Shown here one piece after another: positions 9,091 through 18,512 of a stretch of DNA of 64,000 nucleotides; position 1 is the first letter of the stretch, and each line of letters opens with the position of its first letter. The DNA is from Gracilibacillus halotolerans (lineage in GTDB: Bacteria > Bacillota > Bacilli > Bacillales > Amphibacillaceae): contig NZ_JACHON010000003.1 of assembly GCF_014206945.1 (NCBI RefSeq), forward strand, positions 186,001-250,000. Reading direction: 5' to 3'. The notes beneath the pieces were generated by a model. The model was not told the origin of the DNA and searched no databases. It was given only the letters and a program-made list of their open reading frames with translations. The position numbers and the translations under genes are program-made.

Positions 9091-9119
9091 TTGATAATTA
9101 GTTATAACTTGTATATAAT
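9091..9119 (+). promoter_or_regulatory. SigA promoter of the arabino-oligosaccharide importer operon
   Basis: TTGATA (9091-9096), 17-bp spacer, TATAAT (9114-9119). A near-identical promoter with the same spacing and the same AACTTGTA before the -10 stands before the araN relic at 16.3 kb. Confidence 0.85.
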
Positions 9120-9129
9120 ATAATTAAAA

Positions 9130-9175
9130 TCTCGTACGGACAATTTAACTTATGAAGTAAAAACGTTCGTATGTT
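9130..9175 (+). promoter_or_regulatory. Two AraR-like operators downstream of the importer promoter
   Basis: TCTCGTACGGACAATT (9130-9145) and AAACGTTCGTATGTT (9161-9175) both match the AraR palindrome. They start about 11 and 42 bp past the -10, so repression would be by road-block or looping. Confidence 0.72.
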
Positions 9176-9240
9176 ATTGGTCATCACGATTGAGCGATAT
9201 TCACTTAGTCAGAAGTAAGGGGGAGTGTTAAACAGTAACT

Positions 9241-9254
9241 TGTAAGCGTTATAA
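9241..9254 (+). promoter_or_regulatory. cre site (CcpA) upstream of importer operon
   Basis: TGTAAGCGTTATAA fits the consensus TGWAARCGYTWNCW except at the penultimate base (A for C). Located in the transcribed leader, suggesting carbon catabolite repression. Confidence 0.65.
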
Positions 9255-9312
9255 AGTTAGTTGTTCATTGAAGTTTAAAAAACATAGAAAAAGAATATAT
9301 GAGGTGAGGACG

Positions 9313-10572
9313 ATGAAAAAAGGATTATTTTTCGTATTATTGGTTGCAATAATAACTTTAGCAGGCTGTAGCGGAAGCGACAAGAATACTATTGAATTTT
9401 GGACACCCTTAACAGGTGAAGATGGTGCGTATATGGACCAACTTGTAGAAGCTTACAATGAAACTGAACCTGAATTTAAGGTAAAACATGTTGTTACTTC
9501 GGATATGTACACAAAAATGTATACAGTTTTAAATTCAGGTAAAGGAATTCCGGATTTATCAATTATACACGCTGATCGAGTGCCTAGTTTTGTTAAACAG
9601 GATTTACTAGAACCGATGACTACGATTGTAGAACAACAGTCTGAATTAAATCAAGATAACTATCTTGATGTAGCATGGGAATCTGGAGTCATAGATGGTA
9701 CACAGTATACTATTCCTCTAGATATTCATTCTAATGCCATGTATTATAACGAAGATTTACTTAAGGAATATGGTGTAGAAAATTGGTTAGATGATAATGT
9801 TATTACTTTTGATGAAATGCTTTCAATGGAAGGTAAATTAGCGGAAAACCAATTTATAGTGAACGATGCTCTTATGAGTTGGGTTATACTTGCACAGATT
9901 CAGAATCTAGGTGGTGATATCCAAGTGGATGGTGAGCCTGCTGTTAATACGCCAGAAATGAAACAAGCAATTGAAGCAGCAAAACAAGTAGCAGATGCAG
10001 GATTAATGACCCCTTATGGCGAAGATGGTTACTTAATGTTTCAATCTGGGGATGTTTTCTTTTCAACTGATGGAACGTGGAGTTCTACGGGACACGCTGA
10101 AGTAGAAGGTTTGAATTTTGGTGTAACAAATATTTACTCATTTGAACCGGATGTTTATCATAACCGTGCGTCGTCACACTTATTTGCAATGTTAGCAAAT
10201 GAAGATCGTACGGATGAGAAAGAACAAGGCATTGGTGAGTTTTTAGAATTTATTCGTCAGAATTCTCTAGTATGGGCAGAAGCTGGACAAATTGTAGCAA
10301 GTACGGATGTTGTAGAAAGTGCTGACTATGATCAGTATATGCAATCATTTTTCACGTCTACACCTGAACAAGAAGAGTCGCTATATATTTACACCTATGA
10401 ATACTATCCATATATACAAGAAGCTCTAGATATGTATGTTGCTGATTTAGTACACGGAGAAATGGACATTGACGAAGGACTAGCAGAAATGCAAAAATTC
10501 GTAGAAGATAAAGTAAATGAAGGAACGTTGGATGTCGAAAATGCTCCAGATGAATTGCCTGAAGAAGAATAA
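9313..10572 (+). CDS. Sugar ABC transporter substrate-binding lipoprotein (CUT1 family)
   Basis: 419 aa. Signal peptide with lipobox LAGC (Cys19), so it is a membrane-anchored extracellular receptor. The mature part is a family-1 solute-binding protein (IEFWTPLTGEDG; GIPDLSIIHADRVPSF; DIHSNAMYYNEDLL). Its position after AraR-like boxes and before two permeases and two GH51 enzymes indicates arabinan- or arabinoxylan-derived oligosaccharides. It is not the AraN orthologue; an AraN relic lies downstream. ATG at 9313 is preceded by GAGGTGAGG, and the mature sequence starts within 20 residues, so upstream in-frame codons were ignored. No ATPase gene is nearby. Confidence 0.9.
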   Translation: MKKGLFFVLLVAIITLAGCSGSDKNTIEFWTPLTGEDGAYMDQLVEAYNETEPEFKVKHVVTSDMYTKMYTVLNSGKGIPDLSIIHADRVPSFVKQDLLEPMTTIVEQQSELNQDNYLDVAWESGVIDGTQYTIPLDIHSNAMYYNEDLLKEYGVENWLDDNVITFDEMLSMEGKLAENQFIVNDALMSWVILAQIQNLGGDIQVDGEPAVNTPEMKQAIEAAKQVADAGLMTPYGEDGYLMFQSGDVFFSTDGTWSSTGHAEVEGLNFGVTNIYSFEPDVYHNRASSHLFAMLANEDRTDEKEQGIGEFLEFIRQNSLVWAEAGQIVASTDVVESADYDQYMQSFFTSTPEQEESLYIYTYEYYPYIQEALDMYVADLVHGEMDIDEGLAEMQKFVEDKVNEGTLDVENAPDELPEEE

Positions 10573-10587
10573 AGAAGAAAATGAATT

Positions 10588-10623
10588 GAATAGTAATGTG
10601 CCTATAACGGCACGTTACTATTC
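10588..10623 (+). promoter_or_regulatory. Intercistronic stem-loop between binding protein and permeases
   Basis: GAATAGTAATGTGCC pairs with GGCACGTTACTATTC (15 bp, one G-T) over loop TATAAC. No T run follows, so it is more likely a 3'-end stabiliser or partial attenuator that keeps binding-protein mRNA in excess over permease mRNA. Confidence 0.75.
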
Positions 10624-10720
10624 ACTGTTATCGTTATACCATATTCAAAAACACTCTTCATCCCTTTTTCCAATCATCTGATATGTTAAATGGGAATCTT
10701 CTAAAAAGGGAGGAATAACA

Positions 10721-11596
10721 TTGCAAAATAAAAGGAATTTTGCGCCAATTTTCTTTGTTGGACCACATATCATATTGTTTATTGTGTTTATATTAATACC
10801 GTCAATATATGGTATTTATGCATCTTTTACGAAGTGGAACCTAGTTGCTGATCCAGTTTGGGTAGGGCTTGATAACTATAAAACAATTCTAGCAGACTCC
10901 GACTCGACTTTTAACTCTCAATTCCTTAATGGATTAAAGAATACATTGTTATTTGTAGTTCTTAGTGTTCCGTTAATGATTATTATTCCATTAATGATTG
11001 CTGTTTCATTAGAGCATAAGGAAGTTAAGTTAAAAAATTTATTTCAGACCTTGCTATATGTACCTGGTTTGATTTCTATATCGGCGGCAGCCTTAATATG
11101 GTCACTCATTTTTAACAAACAATTAGGTATTGTAAATAATCTTTTTGGTTCAGAGGCTGTATGGACCACCACTCAACCATATGCTTGGATTACGATTATT
11201 GTAGTCACTGTTTGGGCTGGTATTGGTGGTAATATGATTATTTATCGAGCAGGTATTAATGGTGTTTCAAGAGATCTTTACGAATCAGCGGAAATCGATG
11301 GGGCTGGATCAATTCGTAAATTCTTCAGCATCACCTTACCTTCAATAAAATTTCCACTAATTTACACATTGGTGATGACGACCGCAGGAGCATTTAATGT
11401 ATTTGCTCAGCCACTAATGATGACAAGTGGAGGCCCCCGTCAAGGGACAACAGTACTCATGATGTATATTCGTGATTTAGCGTTTAGTCATGGTGAATCA
11501 ATTGCGGGTATGGCATCTGCGATGGCGGTATTACTAGGATTAGTAATATTAGTTATTTCAGCATTCCAATATTATGCCATGAGCCGGAACGCATAA
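10721..11596 (+). CDS. ABC sugar permease, MalF/UgpA-like (CUT1)
   Basis: 291 aa with six predicted membrane helices (first near 10-32). The cytoplasmic EAA-type loop reads YESAEIDGAGSIRKFFSITLP, the contact site for the ATPase. It forms a heterodimer with the next permease. TTG start with AGGGAGG nine bases upstream. Second gene of the importer operon; separated from the binding protein by a hairpin-bearing spacer and 22 bp from the next gene. Confidence 0.93.
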   Translation: MQNKRNFAPIFFVGPHIILFIVFILIPSIYGIYASFTKWNLVADPVWVGLDNYKTILADSDSTFNSQFLNGLKNTLLFVVLSVPLMIIIPLMIAVSLEHKEVKLKNLFQTLLYVPGLISISAAALIWSLIFNKQLGIVNNLFGSEAVWTTTQPYAWITIIVVTVWAGIGGNMIIYRAGINGVSRDLYESAEIDGAGSIRKFFSITLPSIKFPLIYTLVMTTAGAFNVFAQPLMMTSGGPRQGTTVLMMYIRDLAFSHGESIAGMASAMAVLLGLVILVISAFQYYAMSRNA

Positions 11597-11618
11597 CTAA
11601 GAAGGTGGAGGTGATTAA

Positions 11619-12464
11619 ATGAGGAAAAAGATTAGTATTTCAAAATATATATCATATTTATTTTTAATTGTAGTAAGTGCAATTTGGACCATACCTGTTA
11701 TATTTGGGATAGGGACATCTTTCCGATCTCAAACAGAGGTTGTTAATGAAGGTTTTCGTCTTCTGCCGGTTAATTGGATTGTAGAAAACTATGTGAAAGT
11801 TTTGGAAAACACATCCACTGCACCCATATTACAATGGTTATGGAACTCTGTATTTATTGCGACCACTCATACATTGTTGGTAGTTATCGTTATTTCAATT
11901 ACAGGGTATGGCTACTCCAGGATGAAGTTTAAAGGTCGAGACTTATTGTTCTTTACATTGTTAGCAATATCCTTTTTCCCGAATGTAGTTAATTTGATAC
12001 CATCTTATAAAATAATTGACATATTGGGTTGGGTAAATACACCTTGGGCGATGATTGTTCCTGGATTAGCTGGTATGGGGAATATTTTTCTTGTTCGACA
12101 GTTTATGAAGGGAATACCTATGGAGTTGGATGAATCTGCAAGAGTAGACGGCGCAAATGATTTTACTATCTATTCACGTATTATTCTTCCTTTAATTCGT
12201 CCTGTATTAATTGTATGTGCTCTATTCTCTTTTACTGGATCATGGAATGATTTTTTATGGCCAGTTATTGTCTATACAGATGTAGAGAAAATGCCAGTAA
12301 CAGCAGGTTTATTATTGTTGCAAGATATATATGGGAATTATCGTATGATTGGACAGTTAATGTCATCTGCTATTCTTGCGATTATTCCAACACTCATCCT
12401 CTTTTTCTTCGCACAAAAATACTTTGTTTCAGCTATTAATCTGAACTCAGGTATTAAGGGATGA
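11619..12464 (+). CDS. ABC sugar permease, MalG/UgpE-like (CUT1)
   Basis: 281 aa, six predicted membrane segments, EAA loop LDESARVDGANDFTIYSRIILP near residue 170-190. Partner of the preceding permease in the arabino-oligosaccharide importer. ATG preceded by GAAGGTGGAGGTG. Its stop lies 20 bp before the next start, consistent with one transcript. Confidence 0.93.
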   Translation: MRKKISISKYISYLFLIVVSAIWTIPVIFGIGTSFRSQTEVVNEGFRLLPVNWIVENYVKVLENTSTAPILQWLWNSVFIATTHTLLVVIVISITGYGYSRMKFKGRDLLFFTLLAISFFPNVVNLIPSYKIIDILGWVNTPWAMIVPGLAGMGNIFLVRQFMKGIPMELDESARVDGANDFTIYSRIILPLIRPVLIVCALFSFTGSWNDFLWPVIVYTDVEKMPVTAGLLLLQDIYGNYRMIGQLMSSAILAIIPTLILFFFAQKYFVSAINLNSGIKG

Positions 12465-12484
12465 TGCAACCGGGAGGTGCTATT

Positions 12485-12904
12485 ATGAAAAGGAAAATGG
12501 AGAGAGTTTTCATTATTATAGGTTCTCTATGGAATTTGATTACTGCGTTTTTAACTATGTTCAGTTATAATTCTTGGTTTCAATCAGAAGGAGCGAAACA
12601 ATTTCAAAACGCAGAGACGAATCTAGCTCTAGCTGGTGGTCAGATGATTAATAATATATCTAAAATCATATTTCTCTTTGGCCTATTTATGCTGATTGCC
12701 TCCATCATAAATTTTGTAGTAGCAATGAATGTAAAAGATAATGAAATTCAGTATAAATTAATAATTTGGATTGGTATCTGGACGGCTATTCAATTAGTAT
12801 CCATGGATATTATTGGCTTTGTGTTCTACATGCTAGCTTTTGTAATATATATGGCTAAAAATAAGGCAATAAAGCTAGCTCAAAGTCAAGTCTCAACTCA
12901 GTAA
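12485..12904 (+). CDS. Small membrane protein, possibly DUF4064-like
   Basis: 139 aa with three likely membrane segments (about 9-28, 62-84, 94-125). The N-terminal MKRKMERVF plus hydrophobic stretch resembles DUF4064 proteins, but I cannot confirm this. Start at 12485 is set by GGGAGGTG seven bases upstream; the frame runs upstream without a ribosome site. It sits between importer permeases and the first GH51 gene in the same direction, so is probably cotranscribed. Function unknown; an accessory role to the transporter is only an inference from position. Confidence 0.6.
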   Translation: MKRKMERVFIIIGSLWNLITAFLTMFSYNSWFQSEGAKQFQNAETNLALAGGQMINNISKIIFLFGLFMLIASIINFVVAMNVKDNEIQYKLIIWIGIWTAIQLVSMDIIGFVFYMLAFVIYMAKNKAIKLAQSQVSTQ

Positions 12905-12944
12905 TATTCACCATATATAATCTTAAAAATAGAAGGGAGAATAA

Positions 12945-14471
<1,527 letters not shown>

Positions 14472-14488
14472 GGAATAGGTAATAAAAG

Positions 14489-14515
14489 CTGGAAAAGACA
14501 TAATGTCTTTTCCAG
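14489..14515 (+). promoter_or_regulatory. Perfect inverted repeat between the two GH51 genes
   Basis: CTGGAAAAGACAT and ATGTCTTTTCCAG form a 27-bp near-continuous palindrome with one central base. No T tract follows; it may stabilise the upstream mRNA or reduce readthrough into the second GH51 gene. Confidence 0.7.
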
Positions 14516-14549
14516 TGTATATATAAATATAGCATGTGGGGTGGAAAAA

Positions 14550-16037
14550 TTGACACAGAAAAATAAAATGGTTTTAAATGCGGATGTTACTCAAGGTAAA
14601 ATTAATAAAAATATTTATGGTCATTTTGCTGAGCATTTAGGACGTTGTATTTATGAAGGTTTTTGGGTTGGAGAAGACTCCGAGATTCCAAACACGAATG
14701 GTATCAGAAACGATGTAGTAGAAGCATTGAGAAATATTGATATACCCGTACTTCGTTGGCCAGGTGGTTGTTTTGCTGACGAATACCATTGGCAAGATGG
14801 TATTGGACCACGTGAAAACAGAAAACGTATGGTAAACACACACTGGGGTGGAGTTATCGAAAACAACCATTTCGGTACACATGAATTTTTTATGCTGTGT
14901 GAAATGCTTGGAACAGAGCCGTATGTGAATGGGAACGTTGGAAGTGGAACCGTTCAAGAGATGTCAGAGTGGGTAGAGTATATGACATTTGACGGCGAAT
15001 CTCCGATGTCTAATTTACGTAAAGAAAATGGACAAGAGGATGCATGGAAATTAAAATACTTTGGTGTTGGTAATGAGAACTGGGGTTGTGGTGGTAATAT
15101 GCGTCCACAGTACTATGCAGACTTGTATCGACGTTTCCAAACGTATGTAAGAAACTATGGTGATAACAAAATCTTCCGTATCGCAGGTGGCGCCAATGTA
15201 GATGATTACAATTGGACAGAAGTATTAATGCGTGAAGCGGCTCCATTTATGGATGGGCTAAGCTTACATTATTATACTATCCCGGGAGACTTCTGGTTAG
15301 GTAAAGGTTCCGCAACTAACTTCCCAGAAGAAGAGTGGGACATAACTATTGGTCGTGCTTATCATATTAAAGAACTTATTGAAAAACATGGTGCAATTAT
15401 GGATAAGTATGATCCAGAAAAACGAATTGGTATGATTATTGATGAGTGGGGAACTTGGTATGATGTAGAAGAAGGTACTAACCCAGGTTTCTTGTATCAA
15501 CAGAATACGATTCGTGATGCACTCGTTGCAGCTGTTTCTCTGAATATATTTAACGATCATAGTGATCGCGTACAGATGGCAAATATCGCACAAACTATCA
15601 ACGTTCTTCAGTCGATGATTCTAACAGATAAAGAGAAAATGATCCTAACACCAACGTATCATGTATTTGAAATGTATAAAGTTCATCAAGATGCGGAAAA
15701 ACTTGCGCTTCATGTAGATACTAATGTAGTTAAAATGGGTGAAAAAGAGATGTCACAAGTAACTGCATCTGCTTCAAAAGCTGCAGATGGAAAAGTGAAC
15801 ATCACACTAGTAAACGTATCAAAAGATGAAGATGCAGAGTTTACGTTAGACGTAAGAGGATTAGACATCTCAACTATTAAAGGACGAGTGTTAACTGCTG
15901 GAGAGTTAGATGCACATAACACGTTTGAAAATCCAGAAAATGTGAAGCCGGAAGAATTTACAAGCTTCCAGGATAGTGATGGAGAACTTGCGGTTAAGAT
16001 GCCATCTAAATCCGTCGTGCTTTTAACGATAGAATAA
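14550..16037 (+). CDS. abf2: Alpha-L-arabinofuranosidase, GH51 (copy 2)
   Basis: 495 aa, the same length as the second GH51 enzyme of B. subtilis. Acid/base Glu176 in [12 protein letters not shown] and nucleophile Glu299 in [10 protein letters not shown]. No signal peptide. Start chosen as TTG at 14550 because GGGGTGG lies six bases upstream; the in-frame GTG at 14541 sits inside that ribosome site. Last intact gene of the arabinan operon, followed by a strong terminator. B. subtilis also has a pair of GH51 enzymes with complementary activity on arabinan and arabinoxylan, a reasonable model here. Confidence 0.94.
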   Translation: MTQKNKMVLNADVTQGKINKNIYGHFAEHLGRCIYEGFWVGEDSEIPNTNGIRNDVVEALRNIDIPVLRWPGGCFADEYHWQDGIGPRENRKRMVNTHWGGVIENNHFGTHEFFMLCEMLGTEPYVNGNVGSGTVQEMSEWVEYMTFDGESPMSNLRKENGQEDAWKLKYFGVGNENWGCGGNMRPQYYADLYRRFQTYVRNYGDNKIFRIAGGANVDDYNWTEVLMREAAPFMDGLSLHYYTIPGDFWLGKGSATNFPEEEWDITIGRAYHIKELIEKHGAIMDKYDPEKRIGMIIDEWGTWYDVEEGTNPGFLYQQNTIRDALVAAVSLNIFNDHSDRVQMANIAQTINVLQSMILTDKEKMILTPTYHVFEMYKVHQDAEKLALHVDTNVVKMGEKEMSQVTASASKAADGKVNITLVNVSKDEDAEFTLDVRGLDISTIKGRVLTAGELDAHNTFENPENVKPEEFTSFQDSDGELAVKMPSKSVVLLTIE

Positions 16038-16086
16038 GAGAGATAATTCCACCAATTAAACTAAATAATAAATGAATTACAAAAAG

Positions 16087-16124
16087 GATCTGAGTTCATA
16101 AAACAACGAATTCAGATCTTTTTT
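16087..16124 (+). terminator. Terminator of the arabinan operon
   Basis: GATCTGAGTTC pairs with GAATTCAGATC (11 bp, one G-T) over a 10-base loop and is followed by six T. Confidence 0.88.
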
Positions 16125-16315
16125 ATTAAATCAAAGAGCAAAAAGTTGATTGTACAACTTTAATACATATGAGAATATACTAATAATACACACATAATAT
16201 CAAGTATGAAGCGTATCTAATTTTAATGAATGTATAGTTCGAAAGTATGGTTAAGTTCAGAGGTGATAGACAAATATTATAATTTATAAAATTTAATATA
16301 TAAGTAAAAAAAGGT

Positions 16316-16344
16316 TTGATATTATCAAGTAACTTGTATATAAT
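16316..16344 (+). promoter_or_regulatory. SigA promoter in front of the araN relic
   Basis: TTGATA (16316-16321), 17 bp, TATAAT (16339-16344). Strikingly similar to the promoter at 9091-9119. The surrounding 16125-16420 gap holds no gene. Confidence 0.8.
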
Positions 16345-16358
16345 AAAATCAACCAATG

Positions 16359-16415
16359 CTTATACGTACCTTTATTGTTGTGTTTGATTTCTTTCGTATT
16401 GGTTGTATACAACTT
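16359..16415 (+). promoter_or_regulatory. Candidate AraR-like sites before the araN relic
   Basis: TTATACGTACCTTT near 16360-16373 keeps the TACGTAC core. GTTGTATACAAC at 16402-16413 is a perfect 12-bp palindrome of similar form but without the central CG. Spacing from the -10 mirrors the importer operon. Confidence 0.5.
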
Positions 16416-16438
16416 GTTGAGAGCGTAATAACTTAAGC

Positions 16439-17488
16439 CTTTCTTTACAATCCGGTAAAGGAGCGCCTGATATAGCGGATATTGAGATAGCTCGATTTCC
16501 TAATTATTTAGAGGGTGAGCCGCAACTGTTACCAATGAATGAATATGTAGAACCAGAATTAGAGAATTTTGTTGAGTCGCGCTTTGACATTTACGCAAAA
16601 GATGGGGATTATTACGGAATGCCGACACACGTTGGTGCTTCGGTTATGTATTATAACAAAGAAATTCTAGACGCAGCAGGTGTGGACCCGGATTCTATTC
16701 AGACATGGGATGATTTCAGAGAAGCAGGTAAACTAGTAGTAGAAAATACAGAGGCAAAAATGTTTACCTCATTCCCAGGTGACTATTTACCGTATTTCCA
16801 AATGGTATCACAACAAGATTCAGATTTAATTGATGAAGATGGAAATGCAACGATTAATCGAGAAGAAAATGTAAGAGCGCTACAGCTTTTAAAAGATATG
16901 CAAGATGAAGGAATTGCAGAAGTAGCCCCAGGTGGAGCACCACATGCGGAAGAGTATTATTCTTATATGAATGCTGGTGGAGCTGCTGCCGTTTCGATGC
17001 CAATTTGGTATATGGGCCGCTTTATTGACTATATGCCAGATTTAAAAGAAAAAATGATTGTACGTCCAATGCCTGCTTTTGAAGAAGGCGGAAATCGTTC
17101 TGCTGGTATGGGTGGTACTGGTACAGTTGTAACTAACCAAACAGAGCATCCAGACTTAGCTAAAGAATTTTTGGCATTTGCTAAACTTTCTAAGGAAGGC
17201 AATATTAAATTATGGACAGTTCTCGGATTTGATCCTCCACGTCACGATGTGTGGGATGACCCACTGGTATTGGAGTCAAATAAATTCTTTGAATATTTTG
17301 GTGATGATATTTTTGATATATTGACTGAGATCAAAGATGAAGTTAATGCAATTAATGTTAGGGATATAACGCCAGATGTAGCACATGAATTAAACACTAC
17401 AGCTCTAAATGCCGTATTACGTGATGGAGAAATATCAGCAGAAGAAGCATTAAATAATGCTCAGGAAGCTGTAGAAGCGAACCAATAA
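16439..17488 (+). pseudogene. araN: araN relic: arabinose-oligomer binding protein lacking its N-terminus
   Basis: The frame is clearly AraN-like from QSGKGAPDIADIEIARFPNY onward, and residues such as THVGASVMYYNKEI, GGAAAVSMPIWYMGRFIDYMPDL and LWTVLGFDPPR match B. subtilis AraN closely. The first ~95 residues, including signal peptide and lipobox Cys, are absent: homology starts about 95 bp after the promoter -10, where the leader should still run. The first ATG (16535) is internal to the mature protein and has no ribosome site. No araP/araQ permeases follow. A deletion joining the promoter leader to mid-gene is the simplest explanation, so a functional receptor is very unlikely. The remainder has no stop or frameshift, which suggests a recent event. 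Confidence 0.82.
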
Positions 17489-17550
17489 AGTAATAATGAG
17501 AGAATAGAGTTGTTACCATCTAAACCTGTTCATTATGGATAGGTTAGTGG

Positions 17551-17612
17551 TTGACAGCTCTTTTCTTTTTAAAATATAGTGCATTGTTTCAAAAAGAGTA
17601 TCACGCTATAAT
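17551..17612 (+). promoter_or_regulatory. Candidate promoters of larC1
   Basis: Two SigA-like arrangements: TTGACA (17551) with TATAGT (17575) at 18 bp, and TTGTTT (17584) with TATAAT (17607) at 17 bp. Confidence 0.5.
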
Positions 17613-17644
17613 AATAGTACTAGATAAAAAATTGGGGTGAAGAT

Positions 17645-18460
17645 ATGGTTCGTATACTATATTTAGATTGCTTTTCAGGAATCAGTGGCGATATGACTGT
17701 AGGAGCATTATTGGATGCTGGTGGCGATTTTAATAAACTAAAATCTGAACTATTAAAGCTAGGAATTGAAGAAGAGTACGAGCTTGCAATAGAAAAGGTA
17801 AATAAGAATGGGATAACAAGTTCAAAATTTACGGTGAAGTTAAATGAGGAAGAAGGAAATCACCATCATGATGACCATCACCACCATGACGATTCACATG
17901 ACCATCACCACCATGACCATTCACATCATCACCATCATGATCACCGTACATATAAACACATTAAGCAGATGATACAAACGAGTGAGTTAAATTTGAATGT
18001 GAAAGAGATGGCACTTTCAATGTTTCATATCATAGCCGCAGCAGAAGCTAAAATTCATGGTACAGATATAGAGCATGTACACTTTCATGAAGTAGGAGCA
18101 GTTGATTCTATCATTGATATCGTCGGTGCTGCTATATTAATTGATGCATTGGAAATCGATGAAATCATTTCCTCACCTGTTCCAGTTGGATCTGGTCATG
18201 TACATATTGATCATGGCATATATCCTGTTCCTGCGCCTGCAACGTTAGAAATACTAAAAGATGTACCAATTCAACATACCTCTGTTAAAGGAGAGCTCAC
18301 AACTCCAACAGGTGCCGCGATTGTAAAAGCGCTTGTCAATCAGTTCGGTACAATGCCATCAATGGAAGTAAAATCCATTGGTTATGGAGCAGGAACAAAA
18401 ACATTTAAAGACCATCCAAACGTACTGCGTGCAGTAATAGGAACGATAAAAGGGAAGTAG
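17645..18460 (+). CDS. larC1: LarC N-terminal half (LarC1), nickel insertion for the nickel-pincer nucleotide
   Basis: 271 aa. Full LarC is ~400 aa and inserts Ni into the pincer cofactor used by LarA-type racemases and epimerases. This gene holds only the N-terminal domain: YLDCFSGISGDMTVGALLDAG at the start, VHFHEVGAVDSIIDIVGAA in the middle, and it ends at HPNVLRAVIG, exactly where LarC1 stops in lactobacilli. Residues 73-100 contain 19 His in 28 residues, the expected Ni-storing loop. ATG preceded by GGGGTGAAG. A terminator overlaps its stop, so no fused LarC can be made here by frameshifting. The C-terminal half is encoded separately at 30.7 kb. Confidence 0.88.
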   Translation: MVRILYLDCFSGISGDMTVGALLDAGGDFNKLKSELLKLGIEEEYELAIEKVNKNGITSSKFTVKLNEEEGNHHHDDHHHHDDSHDHHHHDHSHHHHHDHRTYKHIKQMIQTSELNLNVKEMALSMFHIIAAAEAKIHGTDIEHVHFHEVGAVDSIIDIVGAAILIDALEIDEIISSPVPVGSGHVHIDHGIYPVPAPATLEILKDVPIQHTSVKGELTTPTGAAIVKALVNQFGTMPSMEVKSIGYGAGTKTFKDHPNVLRAVIGTIKGK

Positions 18461-18486
18461 CTTTTAGTAAGCTGACTTCCCTTTTA
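18448..18486. terminator. Terminator overlapping the larC1 stop codon
   Basis: AAAAGGGAAGT pairs with ACTTCCCTTTT (11 bp), with an inner AGCTT/AAGCT helix. It also lies just beyond the 3' end of the convergent YesS-like gene. Confidence 0.82.
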
Positions 18487-18512
18487 AAGTTAGTTAAACC
18501 ACCTATAAAAAA

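Noticed and set aside
14637-15593. Several long open frames on the minus strand within the second GH51 gene
   Set aside because: They lie antisense to a gene with complete catalytic motifs, have low-complexity Ser/His/Phe composition and no ribosome sites; they are shadows of codon bias.
17870-17945. His-codon-rich stretch considered as a simple-sequence repeat or assembly artefact
   Set aside because: It stays in frame within larC1 and encodes the His-rich metal-binding loop expected in LarC proteins.
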